From: CAYNFR01 sp964396595
GTDB lineage: Bacteria; Bacteroidota; Bacteroidia; Chitinophagales; Saprospiraceae
Length of the DNA: 64,000 bases
Reading direction: 5' to 3'
NCBI GenBank assembly: GCA_964396595.1
Contig: CAYNFR010000001.1
Coordinates: forward strand, 1-64,000
The notes beneath the pieces were generated by a model. The model worked only from the letters and a program-made list of their open reading frames with translations. It was not told the origin of the DNA and ran no database searches. Position numbers and translations under genes: made by a program. Positions 7,340 through 15,678 of the stretch are shown piece by piece; the first letter of the stretch is position 1; the number at the start of each line of letters is the position of its first letter.

Positions 7340-7851
7340 AGTTTGTTGATATGATGTAGGAACTCTTCACTTCTAAACTGCCCAAACAAGTCAAAGGCCA
7401 AAAGCATCGCCGAAAAAACGGCTATCACCATCGCAAAGCCTATATACACATGACTTCCATGTGTCATCAGTCCGATCACTATCCCGGCAAAACCTACCAA
7501 AACACCGATGCTATCCACCTTCCTCTTCGCTCTGAAGCGCTCACATCGACCATCCAGATGGTGTTTTTCATCATCCAGAAGATAATTGATCAATTGCTCC
7601 GGCGCTATGTCTTGTTTATATCTCCTAAAAGATCTCCAAAACCGATACGCACCGGTCATCATAAAGAAAAAGGAAAGCGGTACCGTGCTAAAAAATATAC
7701 CCGCAGACAAATGCCCCTGCCGCCATGCGAACAAGATCAAAGACCAAAATAACGCACCACCTCCTAGAAAGAATATTGCCGCGTTACTGATCCGCTCCCC
7801 ACGATAATATTCGCGGTAGCGCATCGCAATCGTTTTTTCGACTAATTCCAT
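7315..7851 (-). CDS. Four-helix integral membrane protein of unknown function
   Basis: 178 residues with about four hydrophobic segments: roughly 22-43 (ISNAAIFFLGGGALFWSLIL), 48-70 (SAGIFFSTVPLSFFFMMTGA), 113-132 (IGVLVGFAGIVIGLMTHG) and 134-155 (VYIGFAMVIAVFSAMLLAF). A basic cytoplasmic stretch (FRAKRK) separates the pairs, giving two hairpins. I recognise no catalytic motif and cannot name a family. The last codons lie inside a perfect hairpin. It has its own upstream region. Confidence 0.7.
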   Translation of the reverse strand: MELVEKTIAMRYREYYRGERISNAAIFFLGGGALFWSLILFAWRQGHLSAGIFFSTVPLSFFFMMTGAYRFWRSFRRYKQDIAPEQLINYLLDDEKHHLDGRCERFRAKRKVDSIGVLVGFAGIVIGLMTHGSHVYIGFAMVIAVFSAMLLAFDLFGQFRSEEFLHHINKLKRARVTP

Positions 7852-8160
7852 TTACTATCCATCACCCTTCAAAGTTACATCAATCCTAGCTTGCAGCGTA
7901 TTAACTTATCACAAGAAAACGGATGATAGACCTATGCACTGATTTACCTGTCCTTATACCTAAAGAATGAAGAATAATTGTTCAAATGGATAGATTAGCT
8001 AGTTCACCTCTTCGGGGTTTATTCAATTTTATAATGTCATTATTCTATCATAATCACATCCCTTCGGGATTAAACAGGCGGTAATTGATTAGCTATGATC
8101 TATTACGCTCAAAAAAAATAGCATTGCTATGTAATACTGATTTTTAAAAACCCCGGACAA
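7852..8160. other. Intergenic region with two TTC-loop hairpins
   Basis: About 300 bp between the membrane-protein start and the TonB receptor stop. Apart from the paired hairpin element at 8006-8070 I see no gene or remnant here. Confidence 0.5.
8006..8070. repeat. Paired mini-hairpin element (ACCTC-TTC-GGGGT and ATCCC-TTC-GGGAT)
   Basis: Two small hairpins with the same TTC/TTCG loop, at 8006-8018 and 8058-8070, are separated by 39 bp of AT-rich sequence. On the minus strand they read ATCCCGAAGGGAT and then ACCCCGAAGAGGT. Paired CCCGAAGGG hairpins with an AT-rich spacer are, to my recollection, a common dispersed intergenic element in Bacteroidota. Function unknown. It lies 3' of the TonB receptor gene. 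Confidence 0.45.
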
Positions 8161-10488
8161 TCAAAGTTCCATAATAAAACCCATCGTTATTTTTCGTCCG
8201 AGGTCATCGGCAAAATACCGTTGGCGATTGAGATAGTCGCGATAGCGAACGTTAAATAAGTTTTCGGCCTTTGCAAATAGCCGCATCCGCAATCCTATAA
8301 ATCGGAGATCACCCGCAATTTTTATACTAAAAAGGTGATAGGCCTCAGGTGGTAATACGAAATCCTGATCGATGGTGATGTCATCTCGTCGTGACACGTA
8401 GCGATGTGCCAGCAGTATCTCCATATTCTGAATATGCATAGATTTCAATTTTATCCCTTCGGGAAACTCGTATCTCAGGCTGCTGTTAATAGTAGAAGCC
8501 GGAATATTTATAAGGCCTACTTGATTATCGATATCTCGTCCTCTTATATAACTGTAATTAATTCGAGCGGTCAGGCTATTGTGAAGAATCCATTGGGTAT
8601 TGATGTCCATTCCTGAGATGGTCACATCATTGGCGGTATACATGAACACAGGAAATGCGCCTCTAATGGTTAAATTGAATTGGCCGGTAGGCCTGAGATA
8701 AATATAATCATTGACATACTGATGATAGAACAGTACATCCCCTTTAAAAAAACTTCCTATAGGGGTGCTAAATCCCAATGTTGTCTTTAGCGATTTTTCA
8801 AGTTTCAAATCCGAATTACCTTGCTCGATACCACTTACCCCTTGATGTAGACCACTACTGTACAGTTCATGAACGCCGGGATTTCGTGTAGCGTAACCTA
8901 TATTTATTGTAATCGCTCGGTCTCCGTGTAGCGATAAACTAGCTGCCGTGGAAGCACTGAGATTGTTAAATCGATTGTTAAATCGCTCGATTCGGCGGGG
9001 TAGATCAGCGGAGATTGTTGCCACATCCTGATAGACATAATCATATCTTAATCCGGCTTCCAAACTAAGTCGATTAATCTTATGATTGTAAATGGTATAC
9101 GCTCCATACTCTAGAGAACTATAGTCAGGAATTAAAGGCAAGATACCTGTCTGTGGATTATTGGTATTGTCCGTAATGGTATTCTGAAAGCCCAGCTCTA
9201 AGAAATTATCCTGAAAGTAGGATCGACGATATTTCGTTTCGACATAGTGCGTCAATTGATTGATGGACAATGCCGGTCTGGTAGTGCGGCCTCCTCTTCT
9301 GATATCATACTCCTCTCTATGATTGATTTGACCTGCGGTGGTGATACTAAGCCAAGCGTGATCATCCAAGAAGTACTTCATACTCAGTTTTAGAAGATGG
9401 TGATTTACATTTTGGCGCGGGGCGTCAAGATCTGCCCGATACTTCTGCTCTGTAAAAAATGGTATTTCCCGACTCAATGCTTCATCGAGATCACGCAGAT
9501 TGCCTATATGTGCCCCACGGAGTACCCCTATCCGGGTGTTAAAACTACTGGCATACAGTTCGGTAAAAAGCTTTTTACCAAAATTTTTTTCTAGTTGCAG
9601 TGCCACATTCGCTTCAGTACTTCCTGTGTTTCTTAAAAAATAATCCGGGGCATTTCGATCTCCTGCTCGTTTTAAGGTGCCATTGACTCGCCAGCCAAGG
9701 CTGGAATAATATTTCTGAAGCTGCACATTCGTGCCGTGGCTTCGCCCATTGGATTCGTAGTAATAAGCAGCGCGACCATGAAGATGCGGGTCGCGATTTA
9801 TTTTGCCCGACTCGACTAATATGACACTTCCTAGGTTGCTTCCCGGGTAAGCGATCGCGCTCACTGATTTAATGACTGTGATACGATTGGCGATCAGTGG
9901 ATCGATCTCCGGTGCATGATCATTGCCCCATAGTTGTCCACTCTGGGCAATACCATTATTCATGATGGTCAGTCTGTGTCCATAAAGTCCATGTACCACT
10001 GGTTTAGAAATACCCGCGCCCGTACGAAGCGTGGAGACGCCAGTCACATTTTCCAATAATTCAGATAGGGTCTGATTAGCGTTGTCAAAAATCAACTTTT
10101 CTGTAACAGCCTGAGAAGCTTGAAGGGTTTCTGTCTGCTTGCTCTCACTGATGGTGACACCTTCGAGTTCAGTGCTATGGTGATCGAGAATGACGCTTAA
10201 AATAGTGTCATTTTCAAGCCGTAGGCCAATGTTAATCGGTGCACAGCCGATATGGCTGAATGTCAAATGATAAAATGCCGGACAAAGTTGTGAAAGCACA
10301 AAATTTCCCTTGTCGTCCGAGATCGCATTGAAGTTTATCTCTTTTGCAAAAATGACAACATTGTGCAATGGAAGACCCGTAGACGCATCCGTTACCTGAC
10401 CTATTATCTGGAGGTCACAGCGCTGGCTACATGCAACTACGGGTCCGAATATGACTAGGAGTAAGAATAAATATCGTTTATTGAACAT
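8161..10488 (-). CDS. TonB-dependent outer-membrane receptor, ZnuD-like (probable metal uptake)
   Basis: 775 residues. A signal peptide (1-~20) is followed by a CarboxypepD_reg-like beta-sandwich (IIGQVTDASTGLPLHNVVIF), a plug domain (about 120-235) and a beta-barrel to the C-terminus, ending in a terminal strand with final Leu. The plug carries HGLYGHRLTIMNNG and QSGQLWGNDHAPEIDP, close to the G.R..L..G..Q.GQ.WG.DH.PEID pattern of zinc receptors such as ZnuD. Several His-containing loops fit metal binding. Its ATG overlaps the upstream lipoprotein stop by 11 bp, so the two are translationally coupled. A palindromic operator-like site precedes that operon. The TonB receptor call is certain; zinc as substrate is inference. 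Confidence 0.9.
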   Translation of the reverse strand: MFNKRYLFLLLVIFGPVVACSQRCDLQIIGQVTDASTGLPLHNVVIFAKEINFNAISDDKGNFVLSQLCPAFYHLTFSHIGCAPINIGLRLENDTILSVILDHHSTELEGVTISESKQTETLQASQAVTEKLIFDNANQTLSELLENVTGVSTLRTGAGISKPVVHGLYGHRLTIMNNGIAQSGQLWGNDHAPEIDPLIANRITVIKSVSAIAYPGSNLGSVILVESGKINRDPHLHGRAAYYYESNGRSHGTNVQLQKYYSSLGWRVNGTLKRAGDRNAPDYFLRNTGSTEANVALQLEKNFGKKLFTELYASSFNTRIGVLRGAHIGNLRDLDEALSREIPFFTEQKYRADLDAPRQNVNHHLLKLSMKYFLDDHAWLSITTAGQINHREEYDIRRGGRTTRPALSINQLTHYVETKYRRSYFQDNFLELGFQNTITDNTNNPQTGILPLIPDYSSLEYGAYTIYNHKINRLSLEAGLRYDYVYQDVATISADLPRRIERFNNRFNNLSASTAASLSLHGDRAITINIGYATRNPGVHELYSSGLHQGVSGIEQGNSDLKLEKSLKTTLGFSTPIGSFFKGDVLFYHQYVNDYIYLRPTGQFNLTIRGAFPVFMYTANDVTISGMDINTQWILHNSLTARINYSYIRGRDIDNQVGLINIPASTINSSLRYEFPEGIKLKSMHIQNMEILLAHRYVSRRDDITIDQDFVLPPEAYHLFSIKIAGDLRFIGLRMRLFAKAENLFNVRYRDYLNRQRYFADDLGRKITMGFIMEL

Positions 10489-11035
10489 TTACATTAAATA
10501 CAACCTCGATGTCCGTCTCTCCTCCGGCATTGGCAATATTACCAGCCGAGACACCGGTCGCCTTTTTATTGGGTTCGTGCCGCAATATTATGGTTAATGT
10601 TCCACTTCCCGCGCTGCTGGTCGTAAGTTCTGTCTTCAAGCCCACAGGCAGCCCGTCCTTATCTCTATCATTATATTTGACAGTCAGCCCGGGGACGGTG
10701 CTGATAAAAAAGAATTGATGCTCATCATCTTCTTCTTCGATTTCTTCTGTGATATCCTCAGCAGGTGACTCCAGTTCATTTAGTAATTGCTGTGAACCTC
10801 GATATGTCTTGTTAACTGCCAATGTACCACCCGTTACACTAGGGTTCTTACCATCTCCGGCAAGGTCGCGATACGTCATAGTGACAGTATTACCTCCCCC
10901 CTCAGGTACCAATGTGTAAATCAAGGTAGTGATTACTTCTTCTTCGTTTGGAATTTCCGGATCATCCTTGGAACATCCTGTCATTAATAGTCCCAGCACA
11001 ATCAATAGTGCCCAAATCATCAAATTATCTCTCAT
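10478..11035 (-). CDS. Lipoprotein encoded with the TonB-dependent receptor
   Basis: I start at the ATG at 11035, which gives MRDNLMIWALLIVLGLLMTGCSKDD, a standard lipoprotein signal with the lipobox Leu-Met-Thr-Gly-Cys. An upstream in-frame ATG would add residues that overlap the operator-like palindrome. The mature part is about 165 residues with a Glu/Asp-rich stretch (EDITEEIEEEDDEH) and beta-sheet-like repeats. I do not recognise a named domain, but small lipoproteins often precede metal receptors of this type in Bacteroidota. It overlaps the receptor gene by 11 bp and is probably exported and anchored as its surface or periplasmic partner. Confidence 0.8.
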   Translation of the reverse strand: MRDNLMIWALLIVLGLLMTGCSKDDPEIPNEEEVITTLIYTLVPEGGGNTVTMTYRDLAGDGKNPSVTGGTLAVNKTYRGSQQLLNELESPAEDITEEIEEEDDEHQFFFISTVPGLTVKYNDRDKDGLPVGLKTELTTSSAGSGTLTIILRHEPNKKATGVSAGNIANAGGETDIEVVFNVNVQ

Positions 11036-11065
11036 GATATTAAATTTTTGTGCGAAGATATAACC

Positions 11066-11084
11066 ATTGCAACATTGTTGCAAT
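11066..11084. promoter_or_regulatory. Palindromic operator, Fur/Zur-like
   Basis: ATTGCAACATTGTTGCAAT is a perfect 9-1-9 inverted repeat, 31 bp upstream of the lipoprotein ATG. On the minus strand a -7-like TATCTTCG follows close downstream, so a bound repressor would cover the promoter. The core TGCAACATTGTTGCA recurs at 12911-12925 before the second metal-linked operon. Symmetry and length fit a Fur-family dimer site; the regulator gene is not in the window. Confidence 0.7.
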
Positions 11085-11092
11085 TTAATCAT

Positions 11093-11610
11093 TAAGTTTC
11101 TTCTTTTTACAAGCTAAAAAACACTCAACAAGAGAGCCTGAGCCTACAAAACTTATTGACACTAAGTTGATATTTTCGTGTACTGTTATAGGAGCTAAAC
11201 CACAATTAAAAGATTCGTGGTTGGGCAGAGCCCCACCTCGTCAGCCTTCCTTTAAGTCATGCCCCGAGCTAAGTANNNNNNNNNNNNNNNNNNNNNNNNN
11301 NNNNNNNNNNNNNNNNNNNNNNNNNNNNNNNNNNNNNNNNNNNNNNNNNNNNNNNNNNNNNNNNNNNNNNNNNNNAGCTAAGTATTTGTAATTCGTAATT
11401 TGACATTCGCAATTCTTAATTGGGCAGAGCGCCACCTCGTCAGCCTTCCTTTAAGTCATGCCCCGAGCTAAGTATTTGTAATTCGTAATTTGACATTCGC
11501 AATTCTTAATTGGGCAGAGCGCCACCTCGTCAGCCTTCCTTTAAGTCATGCCCCGAGCTAAGTATTTGTAATTAGAGTATTGTCATCAAGACGAGACGAC
11601 CATCAATCTT
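11093..11610. other. Intergenic region with tandem repeat and assembly gap
   Basis: Holds the far upstream region of the lipoprotein operon, a 90-bp tandem repeat and a run of 100 N (11276-11375). No gene is supported; open frames here run through the gap or the repeat. Confidence 0.8.
11217..11573. repeat. 90-bp tandem direct repeat interrupted by an assembly gap
   Basis: Two complete, apparently identical 90-bp units run 11376-11465 and 11466-11555. A partial third starts at 11556 and a diverged partial copy lies before the gap (about 11217-11275). Each unit joins an AT-rich half (GTAATTCGTAATTTGACA) to a GC-richer half (GGGCAGAGCGCCACCTCGTC). Exactly 100 N lie inside the array, so the real copy number is unknown and probably higher. 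The unit lacks the short-repeat and unique-spacer pattern of CRISPR, and no reading frame is conserved. Confidence 0.9.
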
Positions 11611-12030
11611 CTACTTTGTGTCCGCAGCACAAGTGTCACTACTACAGTAGCGATGATTATAAGTGTGAAGAAAAATCAGCCCGGCACTACCTGCATACAT
11701 TACATAAGTGCCTAAACTTAGGCCTAGACATTCTAGCATGATTCCTGAGGCAAGAAAAAAGTAGGCAGCCCATAGACCTATTGCGATTCTTCGCGAGCTA
11801 GTGTGTCGCGCGGTCAGTAAAACAGCTACAAAACTGATAGCCAAAAATACAAAATCCATACTCGCCCACATGGCCGGTGAGTGACTATGATTAAGCTGTG
11901 TAGAAGTATATATCAGCGGCTTACTCAAAAACAAAATAGGGGTCAATAGGCAGTGTATCGCACATAGACCACTGGCACTGATGCCGATGATATCAGACTT
12001 CTCTTTCACATAGTTGGTTAATCCGGTCAT
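11611..12030 (-). CDS. MerC-like membrane protein
   Basis: 139 residues with four hydrophobic segments and an early Cys pair in the first helix (SGLCAIHCLLTP, about residues 22-26), the hallmark of MerC-domain proteins. A His-containing loop (LNHSHSP) and a C-terminal CSSDTC pair add possible metal ligands. MerC proteins were named for mercury uptake, but Bacteroidota homologues are often found with zinc or other metal uptake genes. It starts 1 bp after the stop of the preceding gene and is the last gene of a three-gene operon behind a Fur/Zur-like palindrome. The metal carried is unknown. Confidence 0.85.
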   Translation of the reverse strand: MTGLTNYVKEKSDIIGISASGLCAIHCLLTPILFLSKPLIYTSTQLNHSHSPAMWASMDFVFLAISFVAVLLTARHTSSRRIAIGLWAAYFFLASGIMLECLGLSLGTYVMYAGSAGLIFLHTYNHRYCSSDTCAADTK

Positions 12031-12031
12031 A

Positions 12032-12475
12032 TTATTTGATTAGTATTGCTTCATTTAGAATAAATGCGAACCGAGCCCAATCAGTCGAATTGACCTCAAG
12101 CCGTCCCCGAAATTTAAGTTTATCATCCATCTTGAAGGATCGCTTAGGTTTTTCAGCCATCCTGACTTCCACTACACTCTCCAGCCCCGCTGCTCCGCAG
12201 AAAAAACAACTCGCAAAAGGAAACTTGGATAAAATAATAACATCCACTTCTTCTATCGGAATAAAATAGCCCGTCAGTTCTATAGTCGTATTGTCGTATT
12301 TATTGATCTCAGGTGTAGACTCCAGCATCGTAATGAAGGCGCCAAATTCTTCGACATACTCTTCCTTGAAACTGGCCTTCTCAAATATCTTCCATCCATT
12401 AACTACCTGGCCGTAGCCGCTATGAACCAGCAGTAGCAACATCCCCGCGAAGCCATACCTACTCACTCGCTCCAT
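12032..12475 (-). CDS. Secreted protein with Cys motif, metal-linked operon
   Basis: 147 residues. The N-terminus has a signal peptide (about 1-22, ending GYGQ). The body contains ELTGYFIPIEE and then SKFPFASCFFCGAAGLESVVEV, a CxxC motif conserved, as far as I recall, in Bacteroidota proteins related to DUF3299. A beta-strand region (KLKFRGRLEVNS) follows, giving an OB-like small fold. It overlaps the preceding His-rich lipoprotein gene by 17 bp and abuts the MerC gene, so all three are one operon. A periplasmic metal-handling role is inferred from context; no enzyme function is evident. Confidence 0.75.
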   Translation of the reverse strand: MERVSRYGFAGMLLLLVHSGYGQVVNGWKIFEKASFKEEYVEEFGAFITMLESTPEINKYDNTTIELTGYFIPIEEVDVIILSKFPFASCFFCGAAGLESVVEVRMAEKPKRSFKMDDKLKFRGRLEVNSTDWARFAFILNEAILIK

Positions 12476-12836
12476 CTTTCAATTCATTTAACACAACCAA
12501 TATACTGTCTCGCCACGCCTGTTGTACCCCGAGCATTTCGTCTTCTGTCACATCATACTCCATGACGGTATGATTGTGATTACAATTCGCATGATCATGG
12601 GGCGCTTCTTTAATCTCAATCATCTGATCGAGTAACATCTTTTTTCTTGCTTGAACATTCTCTATGCGCTCTTGCCATGGCAATATCTTGATAAGGCTAT
12701 CAATAGTCGCGGCGGCTGCAATGCCCTCATTCTGAGCCAAGATAGCCGCCTTCATGGTATCTGATAACTCGTGGCTATGACCACAAGACATATACAGAGA
12801 CAATAAAAGGAACATTAAAAAGAGTTTTGATTTCAT
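12459..12836 (-). CDS. His-rich small lipoprotein, metal-linked operon
   Basis: 125 residues. The signal ends in LLSLYMSCGHSHE, consistent with lipidation at Cys18, followed at once by a GHSH pair. A second His cluster, HDHANCNHNH, lies at about residues 79-88. The rest is helical. The His clusters look like zinc- or copper-buffering ligands. It is the first gene of an operon with the CxxC protein and the MerC protein, and the palindrome at 12911-12925 lies 75 bp upstream. I do not recognise a family name. Periplasmic or outer-membrane location is inferred from the lipobox. Confidence 0.75.
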   Translation of the reverse strand: MKSKLFLMFLLLSLYMSCGHSHELSDTMKAAILAQNEGIAAAATIDSLIKILPWQERIENVQARKKMLLDQMIEIKEAPHDHANCNHNHTVMEYDVTEDEMLGVQQAWRDSILVVLNELKDGASE

Positions 12837-12910
12837 TCTTTCACATTAATTCTCCGCAAAGATGCACCCTTTGTGAAAGTGGCACAAAGTTGCATTTATT
12901 GATTCATTTA

Positions 12911-12925
12911 TGCAACATTGTTGCA
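12911..12925. promoter_or_regulatory. Palindromic operator, Fur/Zur-like (second copy)
   Basis: TGCAACATTGTTGCA, a perfect 7-1-7 inverted repeat, is identical to the core of the site at 11066-11084. It lies 75 bp upstream of the His-rich lipoprotein start. On the minus strand a TTG inside it is followed 20 bp later by CAACTTTG, a near match to the -7 consensus, so the site overlaps the likely promoter. Two identical palindromes before two metal-linked operons indicate a shared regulon. Confidence 0.7.
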
Positions 12926-12951
12926 AATATATTTTGATCCCCCTTTTCTTC

Positions 12952-13461
12952 TCACCAGACCTTCTCCATTCCTTCCTTAGTAAGCCATTGTGACCAATTC
13001 TTATTGTAGGTATGCACTGCTTTTGCTTCTTTGCCCGATGGATCCACCAGCGGCAGCCCTTGATTCGCCCATTCAAAGATGCTACCATACAGATTATACA
13101 CCTTTGTAAACCCTTTTTGTTTCAATTTTTTTCCTAATCGCTCGCTACGGTAGCCCACAGAACAATAGACCACTATCGGTGTGTTTCTGTCCATGTGCTC
13201 TACCTTACTCCATAAAGGGCGATCATAACCTAGATGTATCGCTCCGGGGATATGGCTAATATCATATTCTTGCTTCTCGCGAATGTCTAAGAAAACATAA
13301 TCTTCAAAATTTCTGCTCGCCTCCGTAACATCGATAGTGCTTATTGTAAAGCTCAACAAGGATTTTAGCCTTTTATCAAATGCTATATTTCCCACGTGCT
13401 GCGTTGATGCACAGATCGACATCAGCGTTAGTACCAAGGTGATTAATATACGAAGGATCAT
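12952..13461 (-). CDS. Exported rhodanese-like domain protein
   Basis: 169 residues. A signal peptide (about 1-20, ICASTQ) precedes one rhodanese domain (about 45-145). It has the DIRE.QEYDISHIPGAIHL entry motif and an active-site loop CSVGYRS with the catalytic Cys, so it is probably active in sulfur transfer or persulfide chemistry in the periplasm. The C-terminal tail after GLPLVD is Trp- and Lys-rich. It lies upstream of the metal-linked operon on the same strand but the operator palindrome separates them, so it is probably a separate unit. It is divergent from the DUF3857 gene. Confidence 0.9.
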   Translation of the reverse strand: MILRILITLVLTLMSICASTQHVGNIAFDKRLKSLLSFTISTIDVTEASRNFEDYVFLDIREKQEYDISHIPGAIHLGYDRPLWSKVEHMDRNTPIVVYCSVGYRSERLGKKLKQKGFTKVYNLYGSIFEWANQGLPLVDPSGKEAKAVHTYNKNWSQWLTKEGMEKVW

Positions 13462-13564
13462 AGCATTGAAAGTGCAATGTGAAACGAAAAGTTCGGAACT
13501 TCAGATATTTTTAAGGGTCATTTTTTGGTTTTGATTGTTAACTAGAGTATTATTAGGCTTAGCT

Positions 13565-15532
13565 ATGAGAATTATGATAAGAATTATAACTATTTTAGTG
13601 ATTGGAATTTACCTTGCTCAACCGGTTTTAGGACAAAAGCTTAGCAAGGTCACCAAAGAGCAATTAAGCCGAAAAAATCATCCACAGTTTCCCGACGCAG
13701 CGGCGGTGTACCTATTGAACTATGGCTCGATAAATATCAATGCCTTCACAGATGGTACGGGACAGGTAGAAGTTACCTATGTTAAGCGCATACAGTTTTA
13801 CAATGAGCAAGGAGCTCCTTACGCACAAACCTCCATCGAACTTTATAACAGCAAGCAAGGTTCTGAGCGCATTCGCAACATACGCGTACAAAGTCACAAT
13901 CTAGTCAAAGGAAAAGTGCGTACCACTGACATGGATCGACGTAACATTAAGACAGAAAAAATAAATGACAACTGGTCTGTGGTCAGTTTCAGAGCGCCAA
14001 AAGTCAAAGACCAGACGATCATAGATATAAGTTACACAGTAACAATACCTTTTCTCGGGGCTGCGCCCAAATGGTTTTTTCAGCGAGACATACCGGTAGA
14101 AAACAGCACCTTCTTTTTCTCTAACTATTATGATTTTCCATATACGCCCCATGCCAATGCTATTGATCAAATCAAGGTGGATATCTCAGGCAGAAACGGG
14201 ATAGGTAGAATCCAGCGTACCTTAAATGCCGTAGCACTCAATCTGCCGCCTTACAAAGAAGTAGATTATCTCATGACACCCGAGGACGGCATACCCGCCA
14301 TCAGAATGGTCATCGAACCCGGCTATCTCAACACATCAATACTCGAAAGACGCAATGCGTCATGGGAAACAGTAGGAGACGAACTATTGAGAGCTAACTT
14401 TTTTGGTAAACTTATAAAGCAAGAACATGAAGACCTTCGCACCATAGTCAATCGCGCTAAACGACTAGAAGAACCGGAAGCCATAAAGCAAGTGTATGAA
14501 GACATTCAGAGAAGATTCAAATGGAATCGCGTCTATGAATTCGCACCTTATAAAGATCTAAAAGAAATTTTCCAAACAAAAGAAGGCAGCATCGGCGAAA
14601 TTAACTTAGTACTGTTGAATGTACTGGACAAAATCGGCGTAGAAGCAGACCCCTTATTAACCAAAAGCAGAGGTGACGGAATGTTGCAAAATAGTAGTCC
14701 CGGGCTGACCGACTTCAATTACTTAATCGCTAAGGTGACATTAAAAACAGGAGAAATACTTCTGCTCGACGCCAGTTCTAAAATCACCCCTTTCGGTCAA
14801 TTACCCCATCGCGCCGCCAATGAAGCAGGACTGCTTGTCGTGCCTTCAGCCAGTAGATTAGTAGGCATCCCTTCAGCCAATAATTTTGTCGTCAACAACA
14901 CCATGAACCTTGTACTCAATCCTGAAAATTTTACCCTCACAGGTTATGGCAAAAGATTGTATAGAGACTATGCTGCAACTTATCATAAGATTAAGGTCCA
15001 TAATAAATTTGCAGACGAGGACATTCGTAACATCGTAGTCGTAGAGCCTACCCAAGTGAGTGCCAGAGATAACTATCGGATAACATCATCAGAAGATAAA
15101 AGTGAAAACGAAGTTGTTCTTGATCTTAACTACACTATGCGCGATCCCGTAGAATCTTCAGGAGATTCGATCTATATAGCTGCCGCGCTTAACTTTGGGC
15201 TAAATGAAAATCCATGCACTGATCCATCTAGAGGATTGCCATTCTTTTATAGTCATAAAACTTCACTTAATTACGTCGCACAAGTAAAAATCCCTGAGGG
15301 CTACGAACTAAAAGAATTTCCCGGTAGCGCAGCATACACCCTGTCTGACAATGGCGCGAAATTTAACTATGACGTAAATAAAACTGAGTCAGGATTTTCA
15401 ATCGTCTATCGTCTTCAGATTAACAAAACCTCTTTTTCAAAAACAGAATATCCCGATCTTCGTGAATTTTTTAACCGCGTCATTAGCAAAGAGAACGAGA
15501 AGATTTCCTTGGTGCGATCTGTGAGTCAGTAG
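13565..15532 (+). CDS. DUF3857/transglutaminase-like secreted protein
   Basis: 655 residues from the ATG at 13565, chosen because it begins directly with a signal peptide (MRIMIRIITILVIGIYLAQP); an upstream in-frame start adds ten residues. The N-terminal region (about 45-250) fits DUF3857, with VEVTYVKRIQFYNEQGAPY and the FRAPKVKDQTIIDISYTV motif. A transglutaminase-like segment follows (about 280-420: IYEDIQRRFKW, LLNVLDKIGVEADPLL). The catalytic Cys of active transglutaminases is not seen: the expected position reads GEINLVLLN, as in many inactive members. The C-terminus resembles DUF3858. Family members are periplasmic or surface proteins of unknown role in Bacteroidota. Confidence 0.85.
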   Translation: MRIMIRIITILVIGIYLAQPVLGQKLSKVTKEQLSRKNHPQFPDAAAVYLLNYGSININAFTDGTGQVEVTYVKRIQFYNEQGAPYAQTSIELYNSKQGSERIRNIRVQSHNLVKGKVRTTDMDRRNIKTEKINDNWSVVSFRAPKVKDQTIIDISYTVTIPFLGAAPKWFFQRDIPVENSTFFFSNYYDFPYTPHANAIDQIKVDISGRNGIGRIQRTLNAVALNLPPYKEVDYLMTPEDGIPAIRMVIEPGYLNTSILERRNASWETVGDELLRANFFGKLIKQEHEDLRTIVNRAKRLEEPEAIKQVYEDIQRRFKWNRVYEFAPYKDLKEIFQTKEGSIGEINLVLLNVLDKIGVEADPLLTKSRGDGMLQNSSPGLTDFNYLIAKVTLKTGEILLLDASSKITPFGQLPHRAANEAGLLVVPSASRLVGIPSANNFVVNNTMNLVLNPENFTLTGYGKRLYRDYAATYHKIKVHNKFADEDIRNIVVVEPTQVSARDNYRITSSEDKSENEVVLDLNYTMRDPVESSGDSIYIAAALNFGLNENPCTDPSRGLPFFYSHKTSLNYVAQVKIPEGYELKEFPGSAAYTLSDNGAKFNYDVNKTESGFSIVYRLQINKTSFSKTEYPDLREFFNRVISKENEKISLVRSVSQ

Positions 15533-15678
15533 TTAGGTGGTGAGAGAGTTATCCATGACTTTTGTTTAATTAATGTCGTCGGATATGAATAGGTCGTTGT
15601 GAGAGACGGAATTGTGTCTAGTGAATTGCTTGATTGTCCTGGGCTCTTTGAATATCGCACTATTCTACTTCGAGCTGC

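Noticed and set aside
11167..11435. Open reading frames spanning the gap on both strands
   Set aside because: They run through 100 N and repeat sequence; no real coding signal.
11217..11573. Direct repeats that might be a CRISPR array
   Set aside because: The units are contiguous 90-bp copies with no unique spacers, and no cas genes are nearby.
12846..13088. Minus-strand frame of 80 residues near the operator
   Set aside because: It overlaps the rhodanese 3' end in another frame and runs across the palindrome; no motif.
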